From: Campylobacter geochelonis
GTDB lineage: Bacteria; Campylobacterota; Campylobacteria; Campylobacterales; Campylobacteraceae
Length of the DNA stretch: 64,000 bases
Direction: 5' to 3'
Assembly: GCF_013201685.1 (NCBI RefSeq)
Contig: NZ_CP053844.1
Location: forward strand, 1,364,001-1,428,000
In this document: one piece after another, positions 9,142 through 18,457 of the stretch
How the letters are laid out: every line of letters starts with the position of its first letter
Position numbering within the stretch: position 1 is the first letter of the stretch
Position numbers and translations under genes: made by a program
Notes under the pieces: generated by a model
The model's database searches: none
What the model was told of the DNA's origin: nothing
The model's input: only the letters and a program-made list of their open reading frames with translations

Positions 9142-9438
9142 TTAAAACTTAAGTTTTTCTTTAACATGCGCCTCCGCCATCTCAATACTCCAAGCAGGCT
9201 CCCATACAAGATCTATCTCGCACTCATCTATACCATCAACTCTCATGCTAGCGTCCTTTACCCACGAGAGTATAAGCTCATGAAGTGGGCAAGACTTCGT
9301 AGAAAGAGTCATAGTAACAACTGCTTTTTTACCTTCAACTTTAACGTTATAAATCAAGCCCAAACTAACGATATCAAACCCTACTTCAGGATCTATTACA
9401 GTTCTAATCTCTTTATAAATTTCATCAACTTTGTTCAT
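9142..9438 (-). CDS. MIP18/DUF59-type iron-sulfur assembly factor
   Basis: The 98-residue protein has the DUF59 core: VIDPEVGFDIVSLGLIYNV, then MTLSTKSCPLHELI with the conserved cysteine (about residue 50), and VWEPAWSIEMAEAHVKEKL. Relatives such as SufT and PaaD help mature Fe-S proteins. It is the last gene of a three-gene leftward operon, overlapping the membrane protein gene by 14 bases. Its placement behind an FNR-type promoter suggests it serves an anaerobic or NO-related metalloenzyme, which is inference. Confidence 0.85.
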   Translation of the reverse strand: MNKVDEIYKEIRTVIDPEVGFDIVSLGLIYNVKVEGKKAVVTMTLSTKSCPLHELILSWVKDASMRVDGIDECEIDLVWEPAWSIEMAEAHVKEKLKF

Positions 9439-10609
9439 TTTTCACTCCAAATTTAATATATTTAAAAATATTTATCATATTTACCAGTACAAGCAAAACA
9501 CTCATGCCAACCAAACCAAGCCCGACAATCTTAAGTCCAAACACATAGACCAAAACTCCAGCTACATTTAACCAAAGCGCAATATATGCTAGTTTTTTAA
9601 GTATCATATCCTCAAGCATCGGAACTTTTGTCTTGCCAACAAACGGCGCTATATAGTGATACCATATCAAAAATGGCACTATTTTATACATATGAGCAAC
9701 TATAAAAGCGTATAAAAACCCAAAGCACAACAAAAACAGCGCCTCGCCAACTTTTCCAAACGCGAAAAACACAGCGCCGATAAGTAACGCAAAAAAGGCA
9801 AAAACTATATTTAAATTCCAGTATTCCCACGCTTTTCTAACTCTGTTTTTAAGTATTAAAGCTACTTGAGATATAAAGGCTAAAAAGCTTATCGCAAATA
9901 GCATATAAGCTAAGTTTAAATTTATAAATAGCATAACTAAAATCAAAACATAAACTATCAAAGCTACCTTATAAAGAGTAAATTTAACCTTATGCGATAG
10001 CGCAAACATCGGTATCAGCACACTTGAAGCGCCAAGTATAATTAAGTAAATAAAACCTAAAACAAAATATACATGCAGCTTTAAAAAAAGCTCAAAGTCC
10101 AAGCTAAGGCTTCCGCTAACTATCAAAAGTAAGCAAAATCCTAAAACTATGCCAACTAGCAAGTAAATTCCAGCCAAAAGAAGCGCATAAAAAGCGTAAG
10201 TTCTAACCTTAGCATTTAAAAAGCTAAGCAGATAAGTTGTGCAAAAGTATAAAAAGCTAAGAAAAAGCACCCCGCCACCAGCGTGCATAAAGACTAAATT
10301 TCCGCTTAACATACCATAACTTAAAGCACTCGCAGATATAAAATATATAGCTAAATTTAGCAAAGAAAATTTGATAGTAAAAAACTCTTTTTCAAGTATG
10401 ACCGAAGTTAACTGATACAAAGCAGCTATGATAATGCTCATTACAAAACCGGTTAAAAATATATGGAAAAATGACGCTGTTTGAAGAGATGCTGGCGCGT
10501 TAAAATCTGCAAAAACAAACCAAAAAACGCTTAAAAGTAAAAAAACAAGTCCTACTAAAAAATACCCGCCGATTAGCTTAAACGGCGGGGCAAAGGTGTT
10601 AAGTAGCAT
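9425..10609 (-). CDS. Multi-His polytopic membrane protein, NnrS / haem-copper oxidase subunit I-like
   Basis: The 394-residue protein has about 11-12 transmembrane helices and no large soluble domain. Histidines fall in or next to helices at about residues 49, 109, 179, 206, 306 and 318, including HMYKIVPFLIWYHYI. This resembles the layout of NnrS and haem-copper oxidase subunit I relatives, which bind haem or copper. Some databases label similar proteins as M50 peptidases, but I see no HExxH. It overlaps the MIP18-type gene and follows the DUF2249-like gene by 3 bases. Confidence 0.6.
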   Translation of the reverse strand: MLLNTFAPPFKLIGGYFLVGLVFLLLSVFWFVFADFNAPASLQTASFFHIFLTGFVMSIIIAALYQLTSVILEKEFFTIKFSLLNLAIYFISASALSYGMLSGNLVFMHAGGGVLFLSFLYFCTTYLLSFLNAKVRTYAFYALLLAGIYLLVGIVLGFCLLLIVSGSLSLDFELFLKLHVYFVLGFIYLIILGASSVLIPMFALSHKVKFTLYKVALIVYVLILVMLFINLNLAYMLFAISFLAFISQVALILKNRVRKAWEYWNLNIVFAFFALLIGAVFFAFGKVGEALFLLCFGFLYAFIVAHMYKIVPFLIWYHYIAPFVGKTKVPMLEDMILKKLAYIALWLNVAGVLVYVFGLKIVGLGLVGMSVLLVLVNMINIFKYIKFGVKNEQS

Positions 10610-10612
10610 AAC

Positions 10613-10960
10613 TTATCCGTGACAAACTTGGTTCGTGTCATAGGCTTGTAAAACCGCTCCATCTTTAAGGCTAAATTCGATTTTAACCGCACCATTATCA
10701 AGATCAGTTCTTAAATAGTCAAACTTATCCTCGATTTTCGGTATAAGTCCGGCAGGAAATTTATGATTTATCATCACGACTTTGGTGTTTTTATCTTTTA
10801 CTAAATTTAGTGCAAACATCGCATTTACCATAGGTCCTGGAGGTGTGCAAGATGTTGTTTCAAAACCGATGTATTCACTACTTTCATCTGCTTTTTTATA
10901 AAACGGCACACTCGCGCCATCTACACTAAACTCTTCCCAGTTTTTAAAATTTAAGTTCAT
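10613..10960 (-). CDS. DUF2249-like small protein with C-terminal Cys-His tail
   Basis: The 115-residue protein carries a pattern like the DUF2249 (TusA-fold) core: a PPGPMVNAM segment (about residues 40-48), INHKFPAGLIPKIEDKF with the Asn-His pair, and FDYLRTDLDNGAVKIEFSL. It also has cysteine in TTSCTPPG and ends VCHG, which could bind metal or haem. DUF2249 genes often neighbour NO-metabolism and denitrification genes. TAGGAGA lies just before ATG at 10960. It heads the operon controlled by the FNR-type site at 11019. The family call is from pattern only. Confidence 0.6.
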   Translation of the reverse strand: MNLNFKNWEEFSVDGASVPFYKKADESSEYIGFETTSCTPPGPMVNAMFALNLVKDKNTKVVMINHKFPAGLIPKIEDKFDYLRTDLDNGAVKIEFSLKDGAVLQAYDTNQVCHG

Positions 10961-10983
10961 CTCTATCTCCTAATTTAATTTTA

Positions 10984-11032
10984 TAGACCAATTATACATA
11001 CAAATTTTTTTATAAATCTTGATTTGTATCAA
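10984..11032 (-). promoter_or_regulatory. FNR/CRP-type class II promoter for the 10.9-9.1 kb operon
   Basis: TTGAT-TTGT-ATCAA at 11019-11032 is an exact match to the consensus FNR half-sites with a 4-base spacer. On the minus strand a TATAAT -10 element lies at 10996-10991. A start site about 7 bases beyond it (near 10984) puts the FNR site centre at about -41.5, the spacing of class II activated promoters. Which CRP/FNR-family protein acts here cannot be read from the window. Confidence 0.7.
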
Positions 11033-11151
11033 AAAAATAATATTTTTATCACACTCGCTAAATTATTAAAATTTATTCTATAAGCGTAGCTAAAATTCGC
11101 TCTTGTTTATATACGTTATCTACATATTTACCGCCTATTTTTTTATCACAA

Positions 11152-11159
11152 GTTATAAT
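11152..11159 (+). promoter_or_regulatory. -10 element upstream of the rclA-like gene
   Basis: GTTATAAT matches the Campylobacter gnTAnaAT -10 pattern and lies 25 bases before the ATG at 11184, with AAAGGA between them. No clear -35 element is seen. Confidence 0.55.
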
Positions 11160-11183
11160 TTTTAAAAAATTTAAAGGATTGTT

Positions 11184-12524
11184 ATGAAAAACTATGATTT
11201 AGTAGTTATTGGATTTGGTAAGGCTGGAAAAACTCTAGCTTCAAAGTTTGGCGCACTTGGCAAAAAAGTCGCAGTTATAGAAAAATCGCCTCAAATGTAT
11301 GGCGGAACTTGTATAAACATCGGCTGTATCCCAACTAAAAAGATGGTCGAACAGTCAAAATTCGCTAAATTTCACAGCGATAAAATGGCATATTACGCAG
11401 AGTCTGTTGCAAACAAAAATGCTCTTATAAAGGCACTTCGCGCTAAAAATTACGCTATGCTAGATGATAATGCTAACATTGATGTAATCGATGGCGTTGG
11501 TTCATTTCTTAGCGAAAAAGAAGTTAAAATCACAAAAAACGATGGCACAACTCAAGTAGTTTGCGCCCCAAATATCATCATAAACACAGGCTCGGTTGAG
11601 CAAAAACCAAACTGCCTTATAAGCTCAAATTTAGTCTACTCAAGCACACAAATCTTAGAGCTAACAACTCTTCCAAAACATCTTGTAGTTCTTGGAATGG
11701 GCTATATCGCACTCGAGTTTGCATCGCTTTTTGCAAATTTTGGTTCTAAAGTTACAATTGTCGCTAGAAAGAGTGATTTTATGCCAAAAGAAGATGAAGA
11801 TGTCGCAGCTAGCGTGCTTAGCTCGCTTCAAAAACAAGGTATTGAAGTGATTTTAAGTGCAAATTTAAAAGAAATCGTTGGCGAAAAACTTACTTTTGAA
11901 AGCGCTGGCAAACTTCATACTATAGAGGCTGATGCGTTTTTAGCAGCGACTGGTCGAGTGGCAAATACCGCTGATTTAGCACTTCAAAACGCTGGAGTAA
12001 AAACTGATAAGCGTGGCAATATCATCACAAATGAATTTTTGCAAACCACAGCCGCACACATCTACGCCGTTGGCGATGTTAAGGGTGGCGAACTGTTTAC
12101 TTACATCTCGCTTGATGACTATCGCATCGTATTTTCGCACCTTTGCGGCGATTCTTCACGCACGATTAACAACCGCGCAACTCACGCTTCAAGCTTGTTT
12201 TTGAACACACCTCTTTCAAGCGTTGGGCTTAAAGAAAAAGAAGCGGCTGCAAAAGGCTATGAAATAAAAGTTGCCAAACTTGCCCTATCAGGCGTGCCAC
12301 GAGCAAAAATTCTATCTCATGATGATGGCTTTTTAAAAGCGATAATCGATGCTAAAAGTGGCAAAATTTTAGGCGCGGCATTTCATAGCGTTGATTCTAG
12401 CGAGATAATAAATCAAATCGCCATAGCAATGGAACTTGGTGCTACATACAAGGTATTTCAAAACCAAATTTTCACTCACCCAAGCATAAGCGAAGCGCTA
12501 AACGATCTTTTTGGTCAGTTTTAA
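11184..12524 (+). CDS. rclA: RclA-type flavin disulfide reductase (Cu(II)/reactive-chlorine resistance)
   Basis: This 446-residue class I flavin disulfide reductase starts with VVIGFGKAGKTLA (FAD), then GGTCINIGCIPTKKM with the redox cysteine pair (about residues 42 and 47), a second Rossmann motif VLGMGYIALEFASLF for NAD(P)H, and AVGDVKGGELFTYISLDDYRI. The FGKAGKTLA start, NIDVIDG, the YISLDDYRI block and the C-terminal IFTHPSISEALNDLF match E. coli RclA better than mercuric reductase or lipoamide dehydrogenase. RclA reduces Cu(II), and hypothiocyanite has also been reported as a substrate; it protects against reactive chlorine species. It is divergent from the FNR-controlled operon and followed by a terminator. 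Confidence 0.85.
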   Translation: MKNYDLVVIGFGKAGKTLASKFGALGKKVAVIEKSPQMYGGTCINIGCIPTKKMVEQSKFAKFHSDKMAYYAESVANKNALIKALRAKNYAMLDDNANIDVIDGVGSFLSEKEVKITKNDGTTQVVCAPNIIINTGSVEQKPNCLISSNLVYSSTQILELTTLPKHLVVLGMGYIALEFASLFANFGSKVTIVARKSDFMPKEDEDVAASVLSSLQKQGIEVILSANLKEIVGEKLTFESAGKLHTIEADAFLAATGRVANTADLALQNAGVKTDKRGNIITNEFLQTTAAHIYAVGDVKGGELFTYISLDDYRIVFSHLCGDSSRTINNRATHASSLFLNTPLSSVGLKEKEAAAKGYEIKVAKLALSGVPRAKILSHDDGFLKAIIDAKSGKILGAAFHSVDSSEIINQIAIAMELGATYKVFQNQIFTHPSISEALNDLFGQF

Positions 12525-12534
12525 CGCATAAATT

Positions 12535-12580
12535 AAACAGAGCTTTTTATAAAATTTATCTATAAAATTGCTCTGTTTTT
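12535..12580 (+). terminator. Intrinsic terminator after rclA
   Basis: AAACAGAGC and GCTCTGTTT form a 9-bp stem. Its 26-base loop contains a further TTTTATA/TATAAAA pairing, and the stem ends in a T run. It begins 11 bases after the rclA stop. Confidence 0.75.
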
Positions 12581-12879
12581 AAGTGAAATTTAACTAAATT
12601 TAGTCTTTGTTTTAAAATTAAATTTGACAAATTTAATCAATGGCTTTTTAGTTGACGTAAATTTGATAATTATAATCGGCGCGCAAAAGGCATTTGTTTT
12701 AAACAATGACTTAGCGAATTTGCTTTGATTTTCTTGCTTGAATACTTTGCTAGGTTTTGGCTTTCGTTTTTTAAGAGCAAAAACTCTTGGTGAGCGCTTA
12801 ATTTGTTAATTACTATTATAATATTTTATAATGTTTTATACCACAGTTTTGTTTTTGCAGTTCTTTCTTGTGTGAGAAT
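12581..12879. other. Gene-free AT-rich spacer
   Basis: About 300 bases between the rclA terminator and the terminator of the restriction gene. I see no coding frame, RNA gene or repeat that I can support. Confidence 0.4.
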
Positions 12880-12912
12880 TTTAGTCTAAGCTATGTTCAA
12901 GCTTAGACTAAA
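12880..12912 (-). terminator. Intrinsic terminator of the type III RM operon
   Basis: A 13-bp perfect stem, TTTAGTCTAAGCT and AGCTTAGACTAAA, has a 7-base loop and lies 11 bases after the res stop codon (minus strand). It is T-rich on the far side. Confidence 0.8.
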
Positions 12913-12922
12913 TTTTAAATTA

Positions 12923-15520
12923 TTATATATTTAATGCTTTATTTAAGCTTATGCTAAATTCATTTTCATCTGATTGATTATAAAAAGGCAACGCTGTGAT
13001 TAGGTATTCATCAGTATTAATCTTTAAACTATTTTTTTTATCTGCTATGACATGTAAAAAATCCTCTTTCCATTTATCATAATCCTTCAAGTGCAACCCT
13101 TTTGGCTCTATGAAAACCTGATATGTCAAAGAGTCGTTTTTATCTTTTTTTTTGCAAAACAACAAAAAATCAGGCTCAAACGTTCGTCCTAATCTATCAT
13201 AAATTCTAACAACTCTTTCATTTCTAATCAAATAAATATCATCAAATTTTTTCTTTAAACCATTAAATCTTCTAGCAAAAAGCTCAACAAAATTCTTTTC
13301 TTCAGTAGTGCCAAAATTTGCGTCATAAGCATACCAAGGTTTATCTTTTATAAATTCTTCTTGACCATTTATTCTTTCATTATTTTTGTTTATTTTTAAT
13401 TTTTTATCTATAAAAACCTTGCTTATAAGTGCTTTTTCATACTCACTAGAACCTTCAAATTTACTCAAATTTGCATTTATATCAGACTCAACTTCACTTA
13501 AAAGCTTAATTATCGCATTTAAATATTCATTATTTTTAATCTTTTCTTTGTGTATATTAATTCCGCTAAACGTGATTTCTAATCCTCCCAAATACTCATC
13601 ATTTTGTATAAATTCTAAAATAGAGCTTAAATTTGGAAAAAATTTAGTGAGATTATCATGATAAAAAAATGGGTTTTTACTTAGAGCAAATCGAACTATA
13701 TGCAGAGGAATTTCTTTTAAACCTACATCGATTTTAGATAAATTTGACTGCTCTTTTTGATAATTTTTCTCATCGAAAACAGCTGCAACCTTGCCGTATT
13801 CCGAACTTATCTTGAATGTGAAATTTCTTTTTTTAACATCTAAATCGGCAAAAGATTTAACATTATCATAGCTTTTTTCAATTTTTTTATTAAAAAATAC
13901 AAAGGCTTTTTTATAAAACAGACTTTGTTTGAAGTCCATTTTCAACTTAAGCTCTTTGATTTGCATATCTTCTTCGTCTTCATAAATCCCACTACTAACT
14001 AGAGCTGTTTTTAACTCTGAAATATACCTACTTTCATCTTTAGCATGGTAATAAAGTTCTTCTAAAATTTTCAAATCACTATCTATATCATTATCATATT
14101 TACGCTTAAATTTATTTTCTTTGACATCTAAACTAAAAGGAAAATACCTCGCCCCTCGTCCTATAAGCTGAGCCTCACTAAGTGTTGTGTTGCCTATTCT
14201 GTCTTTATTTGCACCGCCTGTATTTTGACCTTCATAAAGTCTTACTATATCAAAAAGATTTAACACATCCCAGCCTTCATTTAACTTTTGAACTGAAAAA
14301 ATAGCCCGTATAGGGTTGTTTTCATCTTCAAGCGTGTTGAGTAAAATTTGATTTTTCTCAGCTTCTTCATCATTGTTCGCACTTAAGCAGTTTTCAAACT
14401 TAAAATTTGATTTTATTCGTTTTGAAATTTCACTACTTGAAATTTGCTTTTTATCAAAAAATTTAAATGCTTTTTCTATGATTTCTATCTTATTTTGTTT
14501 TCTAAATTTATCTACTACTTTAAAGTCAAATTCATCGATAAGATTATGAAATTTTTCTTTATTATCTTGAGATTCTTTTATTGTGCTTTTGGCTTTAAAT
14601 AACACAACCGGCTTTAAATTTATCCCATTCATAGTCGCAATCTCTGCTCTATATAAATTTAAAATCAAAGCTTGAATTATCCGCTCTTTTTCATCATAAT
14701 TACTTTTAAAAAGATGAATTTCTTTAGAGTAACCATCAAGACGAAATTCTTTTAAATCATATTTATAAAGCACTTTATCAAGATATTTATTTTTTATATT
14801 TTCATTACTAAAATCCATAGTTGCGGTAAATTCAAGCATAATGTTTTCATAATTTGATTTATGAATTTTTTCTACTGTATTTTCCCAGCTTGGTATCAAT
14901 TCATCAAAAGTTTTTTGTTTTGATTTAGTAGTTGCATTGATATGATGAGCCTCATCAGCTATCAAAACTATCTTTTTATTTTCAAAATCCTCATAAGTTA
15001 TGCTATTTTCCTTTATATTGTTTAAATCCACATGAAGCCCTTGAATGGTTGTAAATTTGATATTTATATTATCCATATCACTTCCATCAAAATTTTCAAT
15101 ATCTTTTATAAAAATTTCTTTGTTATTTATAATAATTTTATCTTTAAAAAGATATTTCGAAGCAAATTGATTTAAAAAGTTATCCTTTGTTTTTTGGATA
15201 ATATTAGTACTATTTACAAAAAATAGAAAATTTCTATAACCTTTTTCATATAAATATAAAATTATCCCCGCCATTACAAGAGTTTTGCCGCTTCCTGTTG
15301 CCATGTTAAAAAGTAGATGAACTGGTCTTTTTAAAGTTTGTTTCTTAGAAACATTAAAACCTTTTTTATATAAATACACATATCTTTTAAAAGCCTTTGT
15401 TTGATACTCTCTAATGCTAAATTTTAGATTATCTCCTATGCACTTTGGTAATTCAATCTCTGATATCAACTCATCAACAATATCGTTATTTAGACTTTCA
15501 TATAAAAACTTGTCTGTCAT
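12923..15520 (-). CDS. res: Type III restriction endonuclease subunit Res
   Basis: This 865-residue subunit has the superfamily 2 helicase motifs of type III Res proteins: ATGSGKT (Walker A, about residues 74-80), ADEAHH (DEAD-box-like motif II), FTATM (motif III), and the EGWDVLNLFDIVRLYEG / LIGRGARYFPF region (motifs V-VI). Toward the C-terminus, FEPDFLLF followed by IEPKG is the PD-(E/D)xK endonuclease core that cuts about 25-27 bp from the recognition site. It begins 2 bases after mod. The gene is intact, so restriction is possible when Mod is ON. Confidence 0.93.
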   Translation of the reverse strand: MTDKFLYESLNNDIVDELISEIELPKCIGDNLKFSIREYQTKAFKRYVYLYKKGFNVSKKQTLKRPVHLLFNMATGSGKTLVMAGIILYLYEKGYRNFLFFVNSTNIIQKTKDNFLNQFASKYLFKDKIIINNKEIFIKDIENFDGSDMDNINIKFTTIQGLHVDLNNIKENSITYEDFENKKIVLIADEAHHINATTKSKQKTFDELIPSWENTVEKIHKSNYENIMLEFTATMDFSNENIKNKYLDKVLYKYDLKEFRLDGYSKEIHLFKSNYDEKERIIQALILNLYRAEIATMNGINLKPVVLFKAKSTIKESQDNKEKFHNLIDEFDFKVVDKFRKQNKIEIIEKAFKFFDKKQISSSEISKRIKSNFKFENCLSANNDEEAEKNQILLNTLEDENNPIRAIFSVQKLNEGWDVLNLFDIVRLYEGQNTGGANKDRIGNTTLSEAQLIGRGARYFPFSLDVKENKFKRKYDNDIDSDLKILEELYYHAKDESRYISELKTALVSSGIYEDEEDMQIKELKLKMDFKQSLFYKKAFVFFNKKIEKSYDNVKSFADLDVKKRNFTFKISSEYGKVAAVFDEKNYQKEQSNLSKIDVGLKEIPLHIVRFALSKNPFFYHDNLTKFFPNLSSILEFIQNDEYLGGLEITFSGINIHKEKIKNNEYLNAIIKLLSEVESDINANLSKFEGSSEYEKALISKVFIDKKLKINKNNERINGQEEFIKDKPWYAYDANFGTTEEKNFVELFARRFNGLKKKFDDIYLIRNERVVRIYDRLGRTFEPDFLLFCKKKDKNDSLTYQVFIEPKGLHLKDYDKWKEDFLHVIADKKNSLKINTDEYLITALPFYNQSDENEFSISLNKALNI

Positions 15521-15522
15521 TT

Positions 15523-17409
15523 TTAACCCTCATAAGTTTTATAAAAAGCTTTTGTAATCTCTTTTTCTTCATCACTACATTCAAACTCTTTGTCGTTTAA
15601 TGAGCTTAAATTTACATAAAGCTGATTTTTATCTAAAATTTCACACAAATGCCTTTTTTGTTCATCCAAACTTAGTTTTTTAAACTCTACTGAATTCTCA
15701 TCTTGTGCCTTAATATCAAGATTGTAATTTATAAACGACTTTTCTTTTATGTTTTGCCAAATCTCTAAAATATCATCTTTTGTTTTGGCTTTTTGGATAC
15801 ATTCTATGAAATTTTCATTATATTTTTTAAGTTCAAGATAGATGAAGTTTCCACCACCTTTCCATTTAACTGCTTTGCTAATGCCACCTTGTTCGCCTTC
15901 AATAACCTTTTTAAGTCTTTCTACCGCGATAGTTTCTATATAATCCATCTGTTCTATACCGATATATTGGCGATTCATCTTATGAGCAACTGTTGCAGTT
16001 GTTCCACTGCCAAGGTGAAAATCTAAGACGATGTCACTAGGTTGGGTGGCAATTTCAATAATTTCTTTAATTAATTCCTCTGGTTTTGGAGTATCAAACT
16101 CTTCTCTGTTAAAACCCAAAGCAGATAGATGATTTTTTGCAGATTTTAAGCTTCCACAATCTAACAATAAATTATTTTTTCTTTTATTGTCACCCAAAGA
16201 ATAATCTTCTCGATATTTTTTTATATAAAATTTGTCATTAACAATAGTAAATTTTGATTGATTTATTATATCTTTTATAACAACTTCTCCATAAGTCCAC
16301 CTCTTTCCGATAGGTGGTGTAAACTTACCTTTAGATGTATTGATTTCAAATTTCATACTTTCTCTCTTATAATCTCCTTCATCTGTTTTTAAAGGTAGTT
16401 CTAAATTATAATCTCCATGTTCATCAGTATATTTATATTCTCTTTTATAATATTCTATAATAGCTTTTATAGTATCGCTATTTTTTGCATAAAATAAAAT
16501 ACTTTCAGTTATAGTTCCCAAAGCTCCATCTGTATTGCTAGGGTTTCCTTTCTTTTTCCATGTTATTATAGAAATATAATTTTTCCTGCCAAAAATTTCA
16601 TCAAGCAACACTTGCAAATATCCAATTTCTGGCGATTCTTTGATTGAACTAGATGTATTTGAAATTTGAACAAAAATCACACCATCATTTCTTAAAAGCT
16701 GTTTCGCTACTTCAAGGCGATTTTTCATAAATGTTAGCCAAGTAGCATGATTAAAGTTATCATTATATTTAAAGCTATCATTTCCCGTGTTATAAGGAGG
16801 ATCTATATAGATGAGTTTTACTCGGTTTGCGAATTCTTTTTTAAGTGAGTGTAGAACTAAAAGGTTGTTGCCTTTTATGATTAGGTTATCAGTTATTACG
16901 CCATTTTTATTGCGATTAAATTTTCGGGGGGGGGTTGCGCCATAGCAATTATAGTTTGTGAGAACTTTTGAATCAAAAAGCTGAGTTATTTCATCACGAG
17001 CCAAAATTTCGTTAAAAAATATCTCATCTTTCTTCATCTCATCTCTGCTTGCACCACCTTCTAAAACACAATCTTTATAAGGCCAAATTAAGCTAACATC
17101 GTTTTGTTGGTTTAAAAATTTATTATTAATTGTTAAACCAATTTTGTTTTTAAATTTTGTATAGCTGTCGTCTAAATACTTTTTAGCCTCCAAAAATTGT
17201 ATAAAATAATCTTGTTTAAAAACAAAAACATTATCAACTTTTACAAAGAACTCATTTTTTAACTCATCATTTTTAAGCAGTATTTCAAGTAGTTCCTTAT
17301 CGTAGATTCTAGCTTTATCTATGACAACCCATTTTTTAAAATCATTTTCATCGCTTACAAAATTTGGTTCATTTTTAAGCTCGCTTATTAGTGTTTCGTA
17401 AATTTTCAC
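15523..17409 (-). CDS. mod: Type III DNA adenine methyltransferase Mod, phase-variable
   Basis: The protein (628 residues from GTG 17409) has the beta-class motif order: LIYIDPPYNTGND (motif IV) in the first half, a central target-recognition region (about residues 250-440), then LDFHLGSGTTATVAHKMNRQ (motif I) near residue 470. It methylates one strand of an asymmetric site and gives Res its specificity. I chose GTG 17409 because AAAAGGAG lies 7 bases before it and the -10 element overlaps the upstream ATGs at 17436 and 17439, which would be outside the transcript. A G9 tract on the coding strand (16926-16934) lies at about codons 159-162, before all catalytic motifs; the frame is open (ON) here. 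Slippage would abolish methylation and restriction together. Confidence 0.93.
   Translation of the reverse strand: MKIYETLISELKNEPNFVSDENDFKKWVVIDKARIYDKELLEILLKNDELKNEFFVKVDNVFVFKQDYFIQFLEAKKYLDDSYTKFKNKIGLTINNKFLNQQNDVSLIWPYKDCVLEGGASRDEMKKDEIFFNEILARDEITQLFDSKVLTNYNCYGATPPRKFNRNKNGVITDNLIIKGNNLLVLHSLKKEFANRVKLIYIDPPYNTGNDSFKYNDNFNHATWLTFMKNRLEVAKQLLRNDGVIFVQISNTSSSIKESPEIGYLQVLLDEIFGRKNYISIITWKKKGNPSNTDGALGTITESILFYAKNSDTIKAIIEYYKREYKYTDEHGDYNLELPLKTDEGDYKRESMKFEINTSKGKFTPPIGKRWTYGEVVIKDIINQSKFTIVNDKFYIKKYREDYSLGDNKRKNNLLLDCGSLKSAKNHLSALGFNREEFDTPKPEELIKEIIEIATQPSDIVLDFHLGSGTTATVAHKMNRQYIGIEQMDYIETIAVERLKKVIEGEQGGISKAVKWKGGGNFIYLELKKYNENFIECIQKAKTKDDILEIWQNIKEKSFINYNLDIKAQDENSVEFKKLSLDEQKRHLCEILDKNQLYVNLSSLNDKEFECSDEEKEITKAFYKTYEG
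16926..16934 (-). repeat. Poly-G/C contingency tract (9) in mod
   Basis: Nine consecutive G on the plus strand (C9 in the coding strand) encode part of G-A-T-P-P-R-K. Gain or loss of one base would truncate Mod before its catalytic motifs. The nearest non-homopolymer coding alternatives for these codons are freely available, so the tract looks selected. Confidence 0.9.
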
Positions 17410-17437
17410 GTATTTACTCCTTTTAAAATTTGCCATC

Positions 17438-17445
17438 ATTATACC
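17438..17445 (-). promoter_or_regulatory. -10 element of the mod-res operon
   Basis: GGTATAAT on the minus strand matches gnTAnaAT exactly. A start site near 17431 leaves a leader of about 20 bases carrying AAAAGGAG before GTG 17409. Confidence 0.65.
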
Positions 17446-17512
17446 AAATTTAGCAACAAATCAAAAAAGATAAATTTCTATGCCAAATTTAAATTTAGCT
17501 AATATCTACACT

Positions 17513-18457
17513 TTACTTCACATACGGTATAAATTCACTGTATCCTTTCTTGACCATCTTTTCAAGCGGGATAAACTCTAAGCTAGCTCCATTTATGCAG
17601 TATCTTAGCCCACCTTTTTCTCTCAAACCGTCACTAAAAACATGTCCTAAATGGCTTCCTCCTAGCTTTGAAGTCACTTCAATTCGGCTCATTGCGTGGC
17701 TAAAATCATCATGATAGTTTAACGCATCAGTCGTTATCGGCTTAGTAAAACTTGGCCATCCACACCCAGCGTCATACTTGTCTGATGAACTAAAAAGTGG
17801 CTTTTTAGTGACGATATCAACGTAAATTCCACGCTCATTAAACTTATCATACTCGCTACTATATGCTCTTTCGGTTGCCTTTTCTTGCGTGACTTTATAC
17901 TCTAGCTCGCTTAAATTTTTGCGCAAGACCTCATCGCTTGGCTTGCTAAATTTAGCTTCATCATATAGCGGCTTACTAGCTAAACTCAAATCCACATGAC
18001 AATATCCACTTGGATTTTTACCCAAATAGTCTTGATGATACTCTTCGGCTACGACATAGTTTTGCAAAGGCGCTATTTCAACGGCGATTTTTTCTTTATA
18101 CTTTGCTTGTTCGGCGTTAAAACTTGCTTTGATTTGCGCTATCAACTTCTCATCTATATAGTAAATCCCTGTGCGATACTGTCTTCCGATATCGTTGCCT
18201 TGGCGGTTTATCGAAAGCGGATCGATAATGCGAAAATAGTGAGCCAAAATTTCAGCCAAACTAACAACATTTTCATCAAATTTAACTCGCACAACTTCGG
18301 CATGGTCGGTTTTTCCTATCTGATAGTAACTTGTGTTTTGCGTTGTGCCATTTGCGTATCCAACCTCAGTTTCTACTACGCCTTTTATACGTTTAAAATA
18401 CCCCTCACTTCCCCAAAAACATCCCCCACCAAGGTAAATTTCAACCAAATTTTGCAT
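17513..18457 (-). CDS. msrAB: Bifunctional methionine sulfoxide reductase MsrA-MsrB
   Basis: The N-terminal half is MsrA, with the catalytic [11 protein letters not shown] (cysteine at about residue 12) and later GYCHVDL. The C-terminal half is MsrB, with [16 protein letters not shown] and [11 protein letters not shown] (catalytic cysteine). Together they reduce both the S and R epimers of methionine sulfoxide. I start at ATG 18457 because AAAAGGAGA lies 5 bases before it, giving 314 residues and a cytosolic enzyme. The frame extends upstream through a GTG at 18535 and a Lys-rich then hydrophobic stretch resembling a signal peptide, so an exported form cannot be excluded. Confidence 0.9.
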   Translation of the reverse strand: MQNLVEIYLGGGCFWGSEGYFKRIKGVVETEVGYANGTTQNTSYYQIGKTDHAEVVRVKFDENVVSLAEILAHYFRIIDPLSINRQGNDIGRQYRTGIYYIDEKLIAQIKASFNAEQAKYKEKIAVEIAPLQNYVVAEEYHQDYLGKNPSGYCHVDLSLASKPLYDEAKFSKPSDEVLRKNLSELEYKVTQEKATERAYSSEYDKFNERGIYVDIVTKKPLFSSSDKYDAGCGWPSFTKPITTDALNYHDDFSHAMSRIEVTSKLGGSHLGHVFSDGLREKGGLRYCINGASLEFIPLEKMVKKGYSEFIPYVK

